From Mytilus trossulus (taxonomy: Eukaryota > Mollusca > Bivalvia > Mytilida > Mytilidae), in NCBI RefSeq assembly GCF_036588685.1, contig NC_086378.1, positions 22,483,578 to 22,547,577 of the forward strand: a DNA stretch of 64,000 nucleotides, given 5' to 3'. A model generated the notes under the pieces. The model did not search any database and was not told where the DNA came from. It saw only the letters and a list, made by a program, of their open reading frames with translations. A program made the position numbers and the translations under genes. Positions 1 to 10,322 of the stretch are shown piece after piece. Positions within the stretch are counted from its first letter, which is position 1; each line of letters starts with the position of its first letter.

Positions 1-1400
1 TTACTATTAACGGATGAATATTATCTGGACCCATAGACTTGCTTCCATTTAATAAAAGTAGATATTTTTCAACTGTGTCTTGATTGATCACAAAGTGTTC
101 TAATGATGATTCAAAATTTCTCTCTTCAATATTAGGTATATTATTTGGATTTTCAGCAGTAAATACACTGGTAAAAAAGTCATTTAATACAGTCGCTTTT
201 TCCTTGTCGGAAGTAGTTAAGTTCCCATTTGGTTTCATGAGGTTTGATACTGCTGATTTTGATTTCACTTTACTTTTGACATATGTCCAAAAATGTTTCG
301 GCTCAGTTTTAGCCTTTGATGCCACTAACTTCTCATATTCCTTTTTTGCTTTTCGAACGTTCTCATTAGCCCTGTTTCTAGCAACTTTGTAAAAATCAAA
401 ATCGACTGTTCGTCTAGTAGCCAAGTATCTTGACCAGGCCTTTTGTTTGCGTTTTATATTGCTCAGACAATCAAATGTTATCCATAATGGTTTAGGTTGA
501 CAACCCGGTTTAGGATAAGTTTTTGGTACATACATTTCTACACATTTTTTATATTTTTCAGAAAATATTTTCCACATCTCGCTTATGTCTTTATCTTCAA
601 AAGAACTATCCCAATCAAAATTGCTAAAGTCTTCAGAAAATTTTTCAAAGTCACATTTTGAATATTTATATTTTGATTTACCAGTTTCATATTCATTGAA
701 AGAGTACAAAAAGTCAAATGTTATGGTAGCATGATCACTTAGTCCAAGTGGAGCATCAATATTTGTATTGTCAATATTGCTTTCATCTTTTGTAATAATT
801 AAATCTAGAGTTCTACACATCTGATTTTCCCTAAATCTTGTAGGTTTATCTATATGTTGATATAGAAAATTGTCTCGTAAAGCTTCAATAAAAGTATGTT
901 CATAATGGTCCTCAGAGTGAGGTGTAGTCCAAAAGTTCCAATCAATATCACGCATATTAAAGTCTCCCGTTATTAAAATATTGTTAAACAATCGAGCTGC
1001 TTCATTCAAAAGTCCAATAATATTTAAACATGAGTTTTGATTTGATGGGCTTCTGTATACTGAGCCTATCAACACAGTCTTATTGTCTATTACCCAATTG
1101 CACCATGAAGCATCATCATAAAGCGAATTCATATATTCATTTGGTGAGACACAGAAATGACTTTTTGCATAAATAATAACTCCCCTTCCTGTATTTTTAC
1201 TCGGATAAGCTGTATAGCCTTCAAGGTTAAATAATGGAGAAATGCAATCTATATCAATATTTGCTTTTGGCAAAATTTCTGTTATAAAAAATAAAATCGG
1301 GTTTCACAACCTGTATTTGCGCTTCAAGTTCATCAATTTTATTACGTAATTGATCGGCATTGGTGTACATACACTTAACTTTGTTTACAATTAAAGGGTT
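1..1400 (-). pseudogene. Non-LTR retrotransposon, endonuclease half (partial, runs off the left edge)
   Basis: Read leftward, this encodes an APE-type endonuclease of a LINE, the enzyme that nicks target DNA for target-primed reverse transcription. It opens with a YTNADQLRNKIDEL-like start near 1395. Further on are the motifs YRSPSNQ (about 1060), ITGDFNMRDIDW (about 960) and LGLSDHATI (about 745), which belong to the catalytic core. A linker typical of Jockey/CR1-like LINEs follows (HFWTYVKSK, MKPNGNLTTSDKEKA). The frame is open to position 1 apart from one frameshift in an A/T run near 1285-1295, so the reverse transcriptase should continue left of the window. I infer a fairly young but inactive copy. 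The clade is a guess from linker style. Confidence 0.8.
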
Positions 1401-1424
1401 AATATTTAGCATAAAATCATATTT

Positions 1425-3070
1425 GTTAATCAATCTACCTGCCTTGTTGAATATAAGAACCTTTGTTTTGTTTGTATTCACACTTAAGCACCAATCATTG
1501 CAGTAATTTTGCAAAATGTCCAATTTTTTTGGCAAACCATTCGGAGATGTTGACAATAAAACAATATCGTCAGCATACACATTACACCCCAGCTCTATTG
1601 TTATACTTCATAGTTTCTATTTTTGAAACACGAGTAAATTGAATAGATCTATTGTTACGAATAACAATGGATTTTGACCACAGGCTGTGACAAGCGGGGT
1701 TTCTGGAAACCCCTGCTTCTACATTCCGCAAACAAAGTCCATTGTTATTCGTAACAATAGAAATTGATTATTCTTTAAAAAGCATGAACACAAGAAATTA
1801 CTTAGTGTTCACTTCAAATTGTTTCAAGATATTAAAATAAAACATTTAAGGAAATTCCAAAAGCGAAAAAAAATTAAGCATTTATTTTAAATTAAAAAAA
1901 ATTCTTCAATTACTCCGTTGCTGAAAGTAATATATTTTTTTTTATCCCAGTCGTATGTTTCTTTAATAAAAAAGTGGGATTCTAACTGTCGACCCCCCCC
2001 CCCCCCCGATATCCAGTGGCCGATCCGGGGTAGGGGCTCCGCGGGTTGGACCAGATTTAAAAGATCAATGTATTTGACTTATTTGAGCCCCTGCCCCTTT
2101 CTTTTGAGTTGGAAACCCCAGCTGGATCAGCCCCTCTTCCGCAAAAGAGGGAGTTACGAAATATTAAATCTGTATCTTTGTATGCTGAGCGTGCCTGGAA
2201 GTCGGGTTTCTATTGCAGATACACTTATCCCTTTGTAGGTCCGAATATGAATGTGTATTCATTCTCGAGAAGAGGGGGGGCTTTTCCCCCCATAAAACAG
2301 TAAGATAGAAAATATAGTTATGATTACCTTTATTAAACTGATACAGGTAAGTAATTTGGGTTATAATATTGCCTTTATCTTTTAAATTAGTCTCATCTAC
2401 CAAATCCAACGCTTGCTAAGAAATGTCGTCCGTCTCATACCCTTCCATATTAACAACTGCATACAAGGAGCATGACGTAGTTTTTGTTTTTAATATGAAT
2501 ACACGATACGGTCAACCTTGACCTGCTGATCCATATCAACCCAAGGATTTATTTGAAATATGAAAAACAACCTTGACATTGGTAAAACATACTCACTTGT
2601 CAAAGTGTGAACGAAGATAACCAAAAAAGGTTACTAGTGGGTTTTCATGAAATAACAAAATATCTTATAAATAATGCTTTGATATTGGCAATAAAATATA
2701 TGTTATCGTTTTTTTTCTTCATTTTATAATTAATGTTAACAATATAGAGTTTAGAATGGGGTGTAAGTTAGTTATACACCTCGGGATACGGCATGTCTGG
2801 ATAAGAAACCCCTACGGCCTCCGGCCGACGGGGTTTCTTATCCAGACATACCTTTCCCTCGGTGTATAACTATTACTGATACATAAGGCAGTGTAAATCT
2901 TGATCATTTATTGAAACTGGGTCTTCAGAGTGTTTTAAATAGTTTGTCAAATTATTAATAAAGATCTTGAAGAGGTTTGGACTCAGATTGTCTCCTTGTT
3001 TCACCCCCAGGTGCGTTGAAAAGGAATTTGTTAAGATAACTATTTCAAAATTAGCGCAAATGTCATACAC
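1425..3070 (-). pseudogene. LINE reverse transcriptase fragment split by a 1.3-kb insertion
   Basis: Two pieces of one reverse transcriptase lie either side of the element at 1582..2876. The upstream piece (3070 to about 2877) carries GVKQGDNLSPNLFKIFINNL, an RT palm motif, and ends at LHCLMY. The downstream piece (1580 to about 1425) resumes with YADDIVLLSTS, which contains the catalytic YADD box, then LSVNTNKTKVLIFNKAG. Joined, these read as ordinary RT, so the element landed inside the YADD codon region. The second piece then runs straight into the endonuclease start of another LINE copy (see 1..1400). That is the reverse of normal LINE order, so the two must be different insertions. Both ends are truncated. 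Confidence 0.8.
1582..2876 (+). mobile_element. 1.3-kb hairpin-ended repeat element, copy 1
   Basis: Near-identical copies lie at 12649..13946 (same strand) and 16697..17994 (opposite strand). This copy is 1295 bp and copy 2 is 1298 bp; the only length difference I found between them is the poly-C tract (15 versus 18). All copies start TTACACCCCAGC and end CGGTGTATAACTATTACT. A long hairpin sits near each end: 1648..1761 (TCTATTGTTACGAATAACAA and its complement) and 2771..2870 (GTTATACACC and its complement around a GC-rich inner stem). Short open frames inside occur in every copy but resemble nothing I know. It is probably non-autonomous. It interrupts an RT, and ATACA may be a short target duplication (1575..1579 and 2880..2884). 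Confidence 0.85.
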
Positions 3071-3238
3071 CTATCTAAGCCCATTTGCGGATCCAGGGGG
3101 GAGGGGGGCTCCGAGGGTTGGAGAGTTATAAATTATCTCAGTTAAAAATATATATTAGTAAACTTTGATTTATACGTGTTAATTCAAGTACATTTATGTT
3201 CATATGATACAGTAAAACACGAAAATAATTGAAATTAA
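3042..3238. repeat. Segment duplicated at 7507..7850
   Basis: From the shared LINE scrap AAGATAACTATTTCAAAATT this block matches 7507 onward. It contains a shortened copy of the GGCGGATCCAGG MITE that is complete at 7561..7707: about 140 bp of its interior is missing here. The match continues through the AAACACGAAAATAATTGAAA segment and resumes at 4448 after an insertion. Confidence 0.75.
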
Positions 3239-4447
3239 AAACCAATTGTTCAGAGAACAATTGAAGGTCTTTCCATCAAAACAATGTATTTTGATATGAA
3301 ATGTTGTGAAACTAAGTTTAAAATGTCATTTCAATCGTCAAATGATAGCTCCTAGTAAGCTCATTCCAAAAATATATTGTCTCCATACATTTTTTTTAAA
3401 TAAGGGAGATGATTTGTTACTTCCGGTTTGAAAAATGTTACTTCCGATTATATTTGAATATTTACTTGACACTGATTCCAAAAATATCTGGTTTTATATA
3501 CTTTTATATTAATAAAGTACAAACAAATAGCTATTTCCGGTTTACAAAAGGTCACTTCCGGTTGTTTTTTACAAGGTTAAATGGTTTGATATCTTTTTTC
3601 TAAAAGTTGTATATCTTTATCATGTATACATATAGAATAAAAGCAAAGGTCAAAATCTAGAACGTCAAATTAAGCTATGACCTTGAGATCAATTTCAAGG
3701 TCATAAACCAAGGACCTCAAATCAAAAGACCATAGGTCTTTATTATATTTAGTTAATGAGTTATATCACCAAACGCGTATTTTTAAATACAAGAGGGGAG
3801 AAAACTCCCTTTTACATTCAACGTACGCTTGCAATCAAAATTTACATCTTACGACATGTCGCAACTAACAATTTAGTAAAAATAATTTGTTGATATCTTA
3901 TACAGTCTTTGGATATAAGTGAAAATAAGCCAAATTCAAATATTAGAATATGACCTTGACCTTTGACCTTGACCTAATTTTAATTTTTTGGGACCAAGGA
4001 CCTCAAATCAAAAGATCCTAGGTCTCTATCACTTATGATTTATAAGATAGAAATTCATATCACTTATATCAGATGCATAAGGGGAAATAACTCTCATATG
4101 GAGCGGTCATATCGCTTCGGTCAAAATAGGACAAATCATGCGAAGGATATAACGAGCAATTTTGTAAAATAAATTTGTCATAATCTTTTACGGTTGCGAA
4201 GGAGATGCGCTAACAAGGAAAACAGTGTTTGGGGAGATAACTCCTACAAAGAAAAGTATTCGTTTACGCAGGGTAAATTTCAAAAGCGCATAAACTGTTC
4301 GATATCATATACCAAATATCTAAGCGACATATTGCAAAACAAATGTTTATCGCAAGAACAAAATTAGGCGGAAGAAAAAAAAAAAAAAAAAAAAAAAATA
4401 ATCAGAAGAAAAACAATAGGTCTTTCCACAGAAAAGTGGAAAGACCT
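3239..4447. mobile_element. 1.2-kb insertion with a hairpin at each end
   Basis: The duplicated locus at 7850 lacks this segment, so it serves as the empty site. Flanks read AATTAA on both sides (3233..3238 and 4448..4453) and AATTAA once at the empty site. The left end holds a perfect 9-bp stem (CAATTGTTC, AGA, GAACAATTG). The right end holds a perfect 12-bp stem (AGGTCTTTCCAC, AGAAAA, GTGGAAAGACCT). The interior repeats the phrase AAGGACCTCAAATCAAAAGA twice (about 3709 and 3998) and includes a poly-A run (about 4375..4400). No transposase is visible. It could be a small DNA transposon with a 6-bp duplication, or a Helitron/Helentron relative whose apparent duplication is chance. Confidence 0.7.
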
Positions 4448-4989
4448 AATTAATGATAAATAATTTTAAAGAAACCCGGATTTTGGGAGATAAAAAGGGG
4501 AGAGCTTATTAATGTCCTATCCTCAAGTACCTATAGAATTTCACGCAATAATTTACAAAGATGTGAAAAATAACATGTATCATTATACTAATGTATTATC
4601 TGAATCTATTTATTGAAATTGGACAATGATGCTTATAATATTTAATCTGTTATTCCTACCTATGACTATTATAAATAGTAGTCTCAGTTCTTTAAATCCA
4701 AATGGACTAACTAATCTATTTTTGCAATTAATAGTTATTGCCCTTGATTTTGCAAAATGAAGTTTTTCTATTTTTTTTCAAAACTATTTAATTTAAATAT
4801 TTGTGAACATGTTAAAATATAAAAATAAGGCAAAATGATATAATTCTTATATTATTTTCCTCACATATGTAATTTTATATTGGTATTTGAAAATTTCAAT
4901 AAAATATTTCACCTTGTTTTAAGTATTAAAAATAAAAGTATTTTCACCATTTTTTCTCCTTCACATTGACGACGGATGCAAAGTGAAAA

Positions 4990-7215
4990 GATATAATTAC
5001 TTTAGTTGAAAATGATGAACTTGAAGCGGCGATATTGTTAAAATTTACCAAGAGAAAGCTTTTGACAGAGAAAGTCATGAGTTTATTTTTAAAACATTAA
5101 AGAAATTTGGGTTTGGTGATGTATTCATCAAGTGGATAGAGATTTTCTATACAAGAATTAATAGCTGTGTAAAATGCAATGGATTTTTGACACCCTATTT
5201 TTGTGTTGATAATGGAATAAGACAAGGGTGTACAATAAGTACTTCTCTATGTTTTAGCAGCTGAAACTTTACAATGTAATATAAGGAAAAATGTGAATAT
5301 ATCTGGTATTAAAATTCCAAATTCCACTGATGAAGCTCTTATTTTTCTTTAAGTTCTATTGATGAAATCTTTAAAGTTTTTGAAATGTATGAAGCCAGTT
5401 CAGGCGCCAAAATAAATAGACAAAAATCAGAGATATTGCCAATTGGCAAAGGTAGAATGGCTGATAATGAAAAAAACAAATATAATTTACAAGTTTGCGA
5501 AAACTATATTTTATTGTTAGGAGTGTATGTTGGCAAAGACAAAGCTGTTTGTGATCATTTAAATTGGAGTGGCAAAGTTAGTAAAATTAAATCTTTATTG
5601 AATATGTGGATGCAGAGGCAATTGACAATACAGGGTAAAGTGAATGTTATTTCCTCATTATTTATGTCAAGATTATGTATTCTTTCTTTGTAACATCGAT
5701 GCCAGATCAAGTTTTACGAGATATTAAAACTGCATGTGTTGGTTTTGTGTGGCATAATGGTGCACACTTAGTAAAATATAACACCAATCATTGATCAAAA
5801 GTGTAATGGAGGTTTACAGTTACCTGATATTGAATCAAAGATGTATGCATTTAGATTCAAATTTTTAGACAGGTTTTTAGACAAGAATTATAAAGTGCTA
5901 TGGAAGTCTACATTTAAATATTTTATTTCAAAAATTTTAAATATGAACTTATCAGAAGAAATATTATTCATGTCTTTACCAGAAGTTGTATTCCTAGTGT
6001 TTACAAAGAAATGTTTAAAGGTTTTGATCTCTTAAGAGATGATATTGAATTTGATCTTAGCACTGAAAATGTATACGATCAACCCTTATTTTGTTATCCA
6101 AATGTGTTGTTCGATGGAAAAACTGTTATATGGTATGATTTTATAAATGCTGGAATTGTTGAAGTAAAAGGTATATGTTATGAAGTTATAGAGGTTTTTT
6201 TTTTTACCAGAAATGGCTATAGTTGAGATGATACAAAATGTAACTTATCATTGTGATATTAACAGTTTTGTAAAAAGATATAATACTTTAAAAGTTGTAT
6301 TGCCTAAAGAATGGACAGAAATTATTCATAAAAATATTCATAGGAGAAATGTTTCTCGCTCTATAAATATTAATGTCATTTTCAAAGATAAATTGTCAGA
6401 GTTTTCTATGTGTTCGACAAAAGAACTGTATTTGTTACTTACTAGTAAACTATGTCAGCATCCTATTTGCTATAAAAAGTGGAAGGAAGTTTTTGAGATT
6501 GAAGAGAATGATCTTTGTAAAGTATGGAAAACGTTAATTTCTATTGGAAACCATCTATATTAATGGATCTAGATTTCAAAATAGCACATTATTGTATTTT
6601 CACAAATTCTAAACTTATGACTATGAAACTTATAAATTACAATGTATGTGATGTATGTGAAAAGGAAGTAGAAAAAATCACTCATTTATTTCTATTATGT
6701 TCTGAATTAGTAGAATTTCATCAGTTTATGCAACAAAAGTTGTCAGTTTTATTTGATAATGTTGATTCTGACAAAATTGATAATTTAGTGTATGAAGAGG
6801 TATTTATGTTTGGTTTATTTGGATCTATCAAAGGCGTAAATGTAAGTTTTGTCAATTTCATGTTATCTGTAGCGAGATATTGTATCTTCAAAAGAAGAAT
6901 TTACTTAAAAAATTTAAACAGTAATGTTGATCTTATTAGACTATTTAAATATACTGTAAAACATTATATAACTTACGGTACCTGTATAAATATTTGTGTG
7001 ATGCAAGATGTATGAGAAATGTTTTTGAGAAACACTTTTTAAAGAATAATATTCTGGTACAAGAAACCGAAGGTGTCATAACATTTAATTTCTAACTAGT
7101 GTGCTGATTATATATGTGATTATACTTAAAAACAATGCCTTGTAATATTTTTGTGTAATATGTAATATATCTGTTGTATATATATATGTTGAAGAATTGA
7201 ATAAAGATAAAAAAA
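4990..7215 (+). pseudogene. Decayed LINE (reverse transcriptase to poly-A tail)
   Basis: A second, different LINE, 5'-truncated. Near 5045 the frame reads YQEKAFDRE-like, followed by FGFGDVFIKWIEIFY and DNGIRQGCTIS, the RT fingers/palm. The region where YADD should lie (about 5240-5345) is deleted and frameshifted. The frame resumes with YEASSGAKINRQKSEILPIG (5385) and the thumb. Near 6640 comes a C-terminal zinc-binding pattern, CDVCEKEVEKITHLFLLC. Several frames are needed to follow it, so it is dead. It ends in AATAAAGAT and an A-rich tail at about 7198..7220, as expected of a LINE 3' end. The SGAKIN phrase suggests a Tx1/L1-type clade; this is inference. Confidence 0.82.
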
Positions 7216-7506
7216 AAAAATACTTCTTCATCTTCTTCTTCCTCAGCTGTGAAGGGTATTCTCTGTGGTACACCTATGTAATAATGATAAAAAAACACTT
7301 GACCTTAGAGTCTGTATCGCTCACCTTAATTAATAAATCTTTAGACTGGCAATAACGCTAGTAAATTTAAATCTGTAAAATTAGTAACATCATCCCAATG
7401 GCAGAGCTATGGTGAGGGTTCTGGGGGTTGGTCATGTAATGATTGGATAGGTATGTATAAATCTGATACAAATTGTACCTACCAGTTTAAATTCAAGAGA
7501 TGAATA

Positions 7507-7920
7507 AGATAACTATTTCAAAATTAGCGCAAATGTCATACACCTATCTAACGGCCCATTGGCGGATCCAGGAGGGGGAGGGGGTTCCGAGGGTTGGCAC
7601 CCCCTTTTTTTTCGCCGATCAATGCATTTGAATGGGAGCATATAGTTGAACCCTCCATTACTCTGGGTTGGGAATCCCCCTTTTTAAAATAGCTAGATCC
7701 GCCCCTGAAGCCCTCATCTGAGACTATAAAGCATTTATAAATTATCTCAGTTAAAAAAAATATATATTAGTAAACTTTGATTTATACGTGTTAATTCAAG
7801 TACATTTATGTTCATATTATACAGTAAAACACGAAAATAATTGAAATTAATGATAAATTATTTTAAAGAAACCCGGATTTTGGGAGATAAAAAGGGGAGA
7901 ACTTATTGAAGTTAACAATG
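7507..7920. repeat. Second copy of the 3042..4510 segment (empty site)
   Basis: Matches 3042..3238 and then 4448..4510 without the 1.2-kb insertion between them. It carries the intact GGCGGATCC MITE and ends AAACCCGGATTTTGGGAGAT, as at 4474. Confidence 0.75.
7561..7707. mobile_element. GGCGGATCC inverted-repeat MITE
   Basis: About 147 bp beginning GGCGGATCCAGG and ending CTAGATCCGCCCCTG, with G-rich and C-rich halves that pair (GGGGTTCCGAGGGTTGG with CTGGGTTGGGAATCCCCC). A related motif lies inside each 1.3-kb element (CCGATCCGGGG ... CTGGATCAGCCCCTC). No coding capacity. Confidence 0.65.
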
Positions 7921-8014
7921 AAAATAGTTCTTTTTACATTTCATCTATTCGATTCGGTTTCTGGGTTGACCTTCACCAGGAACACTCAAAGCCGAATATT
8001 TAAAAAACAAGAAA

Positions 8015-8110
8015 ACTAAAGAATAAACAACACGAACCCCACCAAAAACTAGGGGTGATCTCAAGTGTCCGGAAGGGTAAGCAGATCCTGCTCCACAAGT
8101 GGCACCCGTC
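8015..8110 (+). repeat. Dispersed repeat, inverted relative at 12030..12124
   Basis: Carries GGGTAAGCAGATCCTGCTCC and GGCACCCGTCGTGTTGCTC. The reverse complement appears at 12030..12124, and a shortened version at about 37590..37690. No coding sense; it looks like a fragment of a common genomic repeat. Confidence 0.6.
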
Positions 8111-8359
8111 GTGTTGCTCATGTGATTGCAAATCCGGTAAATAGTCTAATTCGGTATGTCACATCATAGTCATGAAAGGGAAGGGGATTGTAGTTACGAC
8201 GTAAGGAACATATCCGATATCATTTGTGAAACTGCTTTGGCGCAGTTTTGATCTAGACATCTTTTGCAGTTCAGTGACGTCAACATGGACACGTTTGGGG
8301 GAAGGACACGTTTCTGAGTATTACATATCTATAATACTAAAATTACGAGGTCCAATTTG

Positions 8360-8520
8360 TCAGCAGTCATCACGTAAAAACGACGAATCAAAGAATTCAA
8401 CTTTATATATAACTTATATAGTACAAAGATGTAGATTAAAAATTACACCACTCCAGGCCCTTTTGTTTTTCACGTAATTAATCTTGCAAATAATTAAGAA
8501 GTTCCGGGTCGAGTCCGATG
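8360..8520. repeat. Repeat block shared with about 10440..10570
   Basis: Both blocks contain CGAATCAAAGAATTCAACTT, then CCAGG-C-CTTTTGTTTT-like text, then AATTAATAA and AAGTTCC. They flank the MULE-like element. This is either a divergent pair of the same repeat, or one repeat locus that was duplicated before the element arrived. Confidence 0.5.
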
Positions 8521-8665
8521 CCGATACCAATAGTATATTCATTTGTTACCTATTACCTTATCTGTACGTTCCGCATTTGACAGGCGCACAACCAAACGGT
8601 GTATTCAGGATTAATATGCTATATACACGGGTCATAATCACAGGGTTGACACTACTAAAGGTTTA

Positions 8666-10322
8666 TTCTCATTTCGCCTTAGCTGTCAAAATTTATATAT
8701 AAAATTAATCCCAGTTTGCCTTAGTACAAATTTTCAGGTAAACAAGAATTAACTAAGGCGAAATGGGAGCTTCTGCAAACATTGTAATTAAGTTATGCTT
8801 TGTTTGTATTGCAATAAGTTGATATTTGTTATTTTGATGTCAAATATTACCATGAAATACTATTTAAAAGAAGATATATTTTTTTTTATTTTTTGTTTAC
8901 TATTTTGTGTCCCACTTTTTAAAAATGTGTTATTTTTAGTTCTTCTTTTTCTGAAATTGTATTTTTTTTTACTCATGTATAATATTCTTAAACAAAGTCT
9001 TAATAGAGATGACAAATTGGATTTATATATAAGGATATTTGATATTTTAATGAAAAAATAAAGACAAATATCAAACTATCATAACAAATATTTTATTTCA
9101 ATCAGCACTGAATTCAAAGCACAATGTTATTATAATAGCATAAGAAATAGCACTAATACATAAAACATGAGTATTTCCATAAAGTTCATATTGTGAAATA
9201 CAAGACACTAATTTACACATTTGAATGTTCAAAGTTCATCTAATTTCCAAGTATGATGCTGCATCTCCATACTGAATATAGTCTTTCGTACCATTGTGTA
9301 GTGATTCCTTCAAAGTTGCGAATCTTTCTTCTAGTTCCCTGTACTTCTTTGCTTTTCCCCGCATCTTGCCTCCTGCTGCATATTGTACCTTCTTTACCTC
9401 GTTAGCTGCTTGCTCTTTCTTTAACACATTGATGATTTCGAATATATTTGGATGTGCAGTTTTTACTCTCTTTTTTAACTTGTTATGCCAGCCCTCTAAA
9501 TGGTTATTTGTTCTGGGTCCTTCTGTTTGGTGGTGGTTCCAGGTTGGTTGTGGATATCTGCCCTCTAGCCATGTCAGAACTATATAGTCTGTTAATTTGG
9601 TGCAAGCATCTGACTGTGGTGCATTTTCCAAGGCATGTAACCAGTAGTCTTCCACACGATCTAAGGGCAGTAATGTTAAAGCTGCTGCACGACGGACAAG
9701 TTTGTTGACATCTGGGACATCTTTATACTGAGTTTGAAGCCCATATTCCTGTGTCTTTTTCCATATTGCTTTTGCGTAGTGGAACAAAGAACCTTTGAGT
9801 TCTGCGTTTGGAAAGACATGAGATACTGCATTTCTTGATGCACATTCAAAGTCAAGGCTCACTTTATTTGGATGAAAGTTGAGATAAAGTTGGTTGGCTA
9901 TGTTTTTCAGGAGATTGAAGAATCTTATATAATATTCAGCATCTCGCTGTGGTAGCAGAGAATACACCACAATATTTATTATTTTATTTATTTTATTTAA
10001 AATTTCTGTAATATATTTAAATAAGACAGTGGGAAATTCACACAATTGATAGTGAATGTTTAATTATAGATTTTTTTTCTTCTAAAATCACAATTTTTTA
10101 AATCATAAAGTGTCTTTTTATAAATAAATGTTAAACTAATAATCCAAGAGACACAAATCCCTAATTACATAATGTTTATATTGTTATGAAAACACAGAGC
10201 TTTAATTTGTTTATTTAATTTTTTCATCTAAATTCACATTTCGCCTTAGTTCAATTCCCATCTCGCCTTAGTATTTTTTTTACCTTTTTTACCTGGAATT
10301 CACAACTAAGGCGAAATGGGAA
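8666..10322. mobile_element. Mutator-like (MULE) element with foldback ends
   Basis: Bounded by CATTTCGCCTTAG (8670) and CTAAGGCGAAATGGGA (to 10321). Each end carries both orientations of this motif: 8670 with 8754, and 10236 with 10306. Each end can therefore fold by itself, and the two ends are also mutually inverted. The inside holds a partial MULE transposase on the minus strand and AT-rich DNA with no other credible gene. The outer few bases are uncertain, and I could not define a clear target duplication. Confidence 0.65.
9236..9946 (-). pseudogene. Partial MULE-family transposase
   Basis: The C-terminal two thirds of a Mutator-like transposase, which cuts and pastes its own element. 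Likely exon start is 9946, just after a good acceptor (TACCACAG); residues encoded upstream in the same open frame are low-complexity and probably not protein. Seen in order: YIRFFNLLKNIANQLYLNF; VSLDFE, the probable second catalytic Asp; GSLFHYAKAIWKK, where the family usually has Cys-Leu-Phe-His, so the Cys is Ser here; and GPRTNNHLEGWHNKLKK, which carries the family's catalytic Glu. The frame stops at 9236. The first catalytic Asp and the N-terminal DNA-binding part are absent, and nothing upstream within the element supplies them, so it should be inactive. Confidence 0.75.

Noticed and set aside
2109-2303. Conserved 64-codon frame repeated in all three 1.3-kb elements
   Set aside because: Identity at the DNA level explains its conservation; overlapping frames on both strands are equally open and no domain is visible.
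8795-9061. 88-codon hydrophobic frame on the plus strand
   Set aside because: AT-rich low-complexity sequence inside the MULE-like element; no start context, family or partner.
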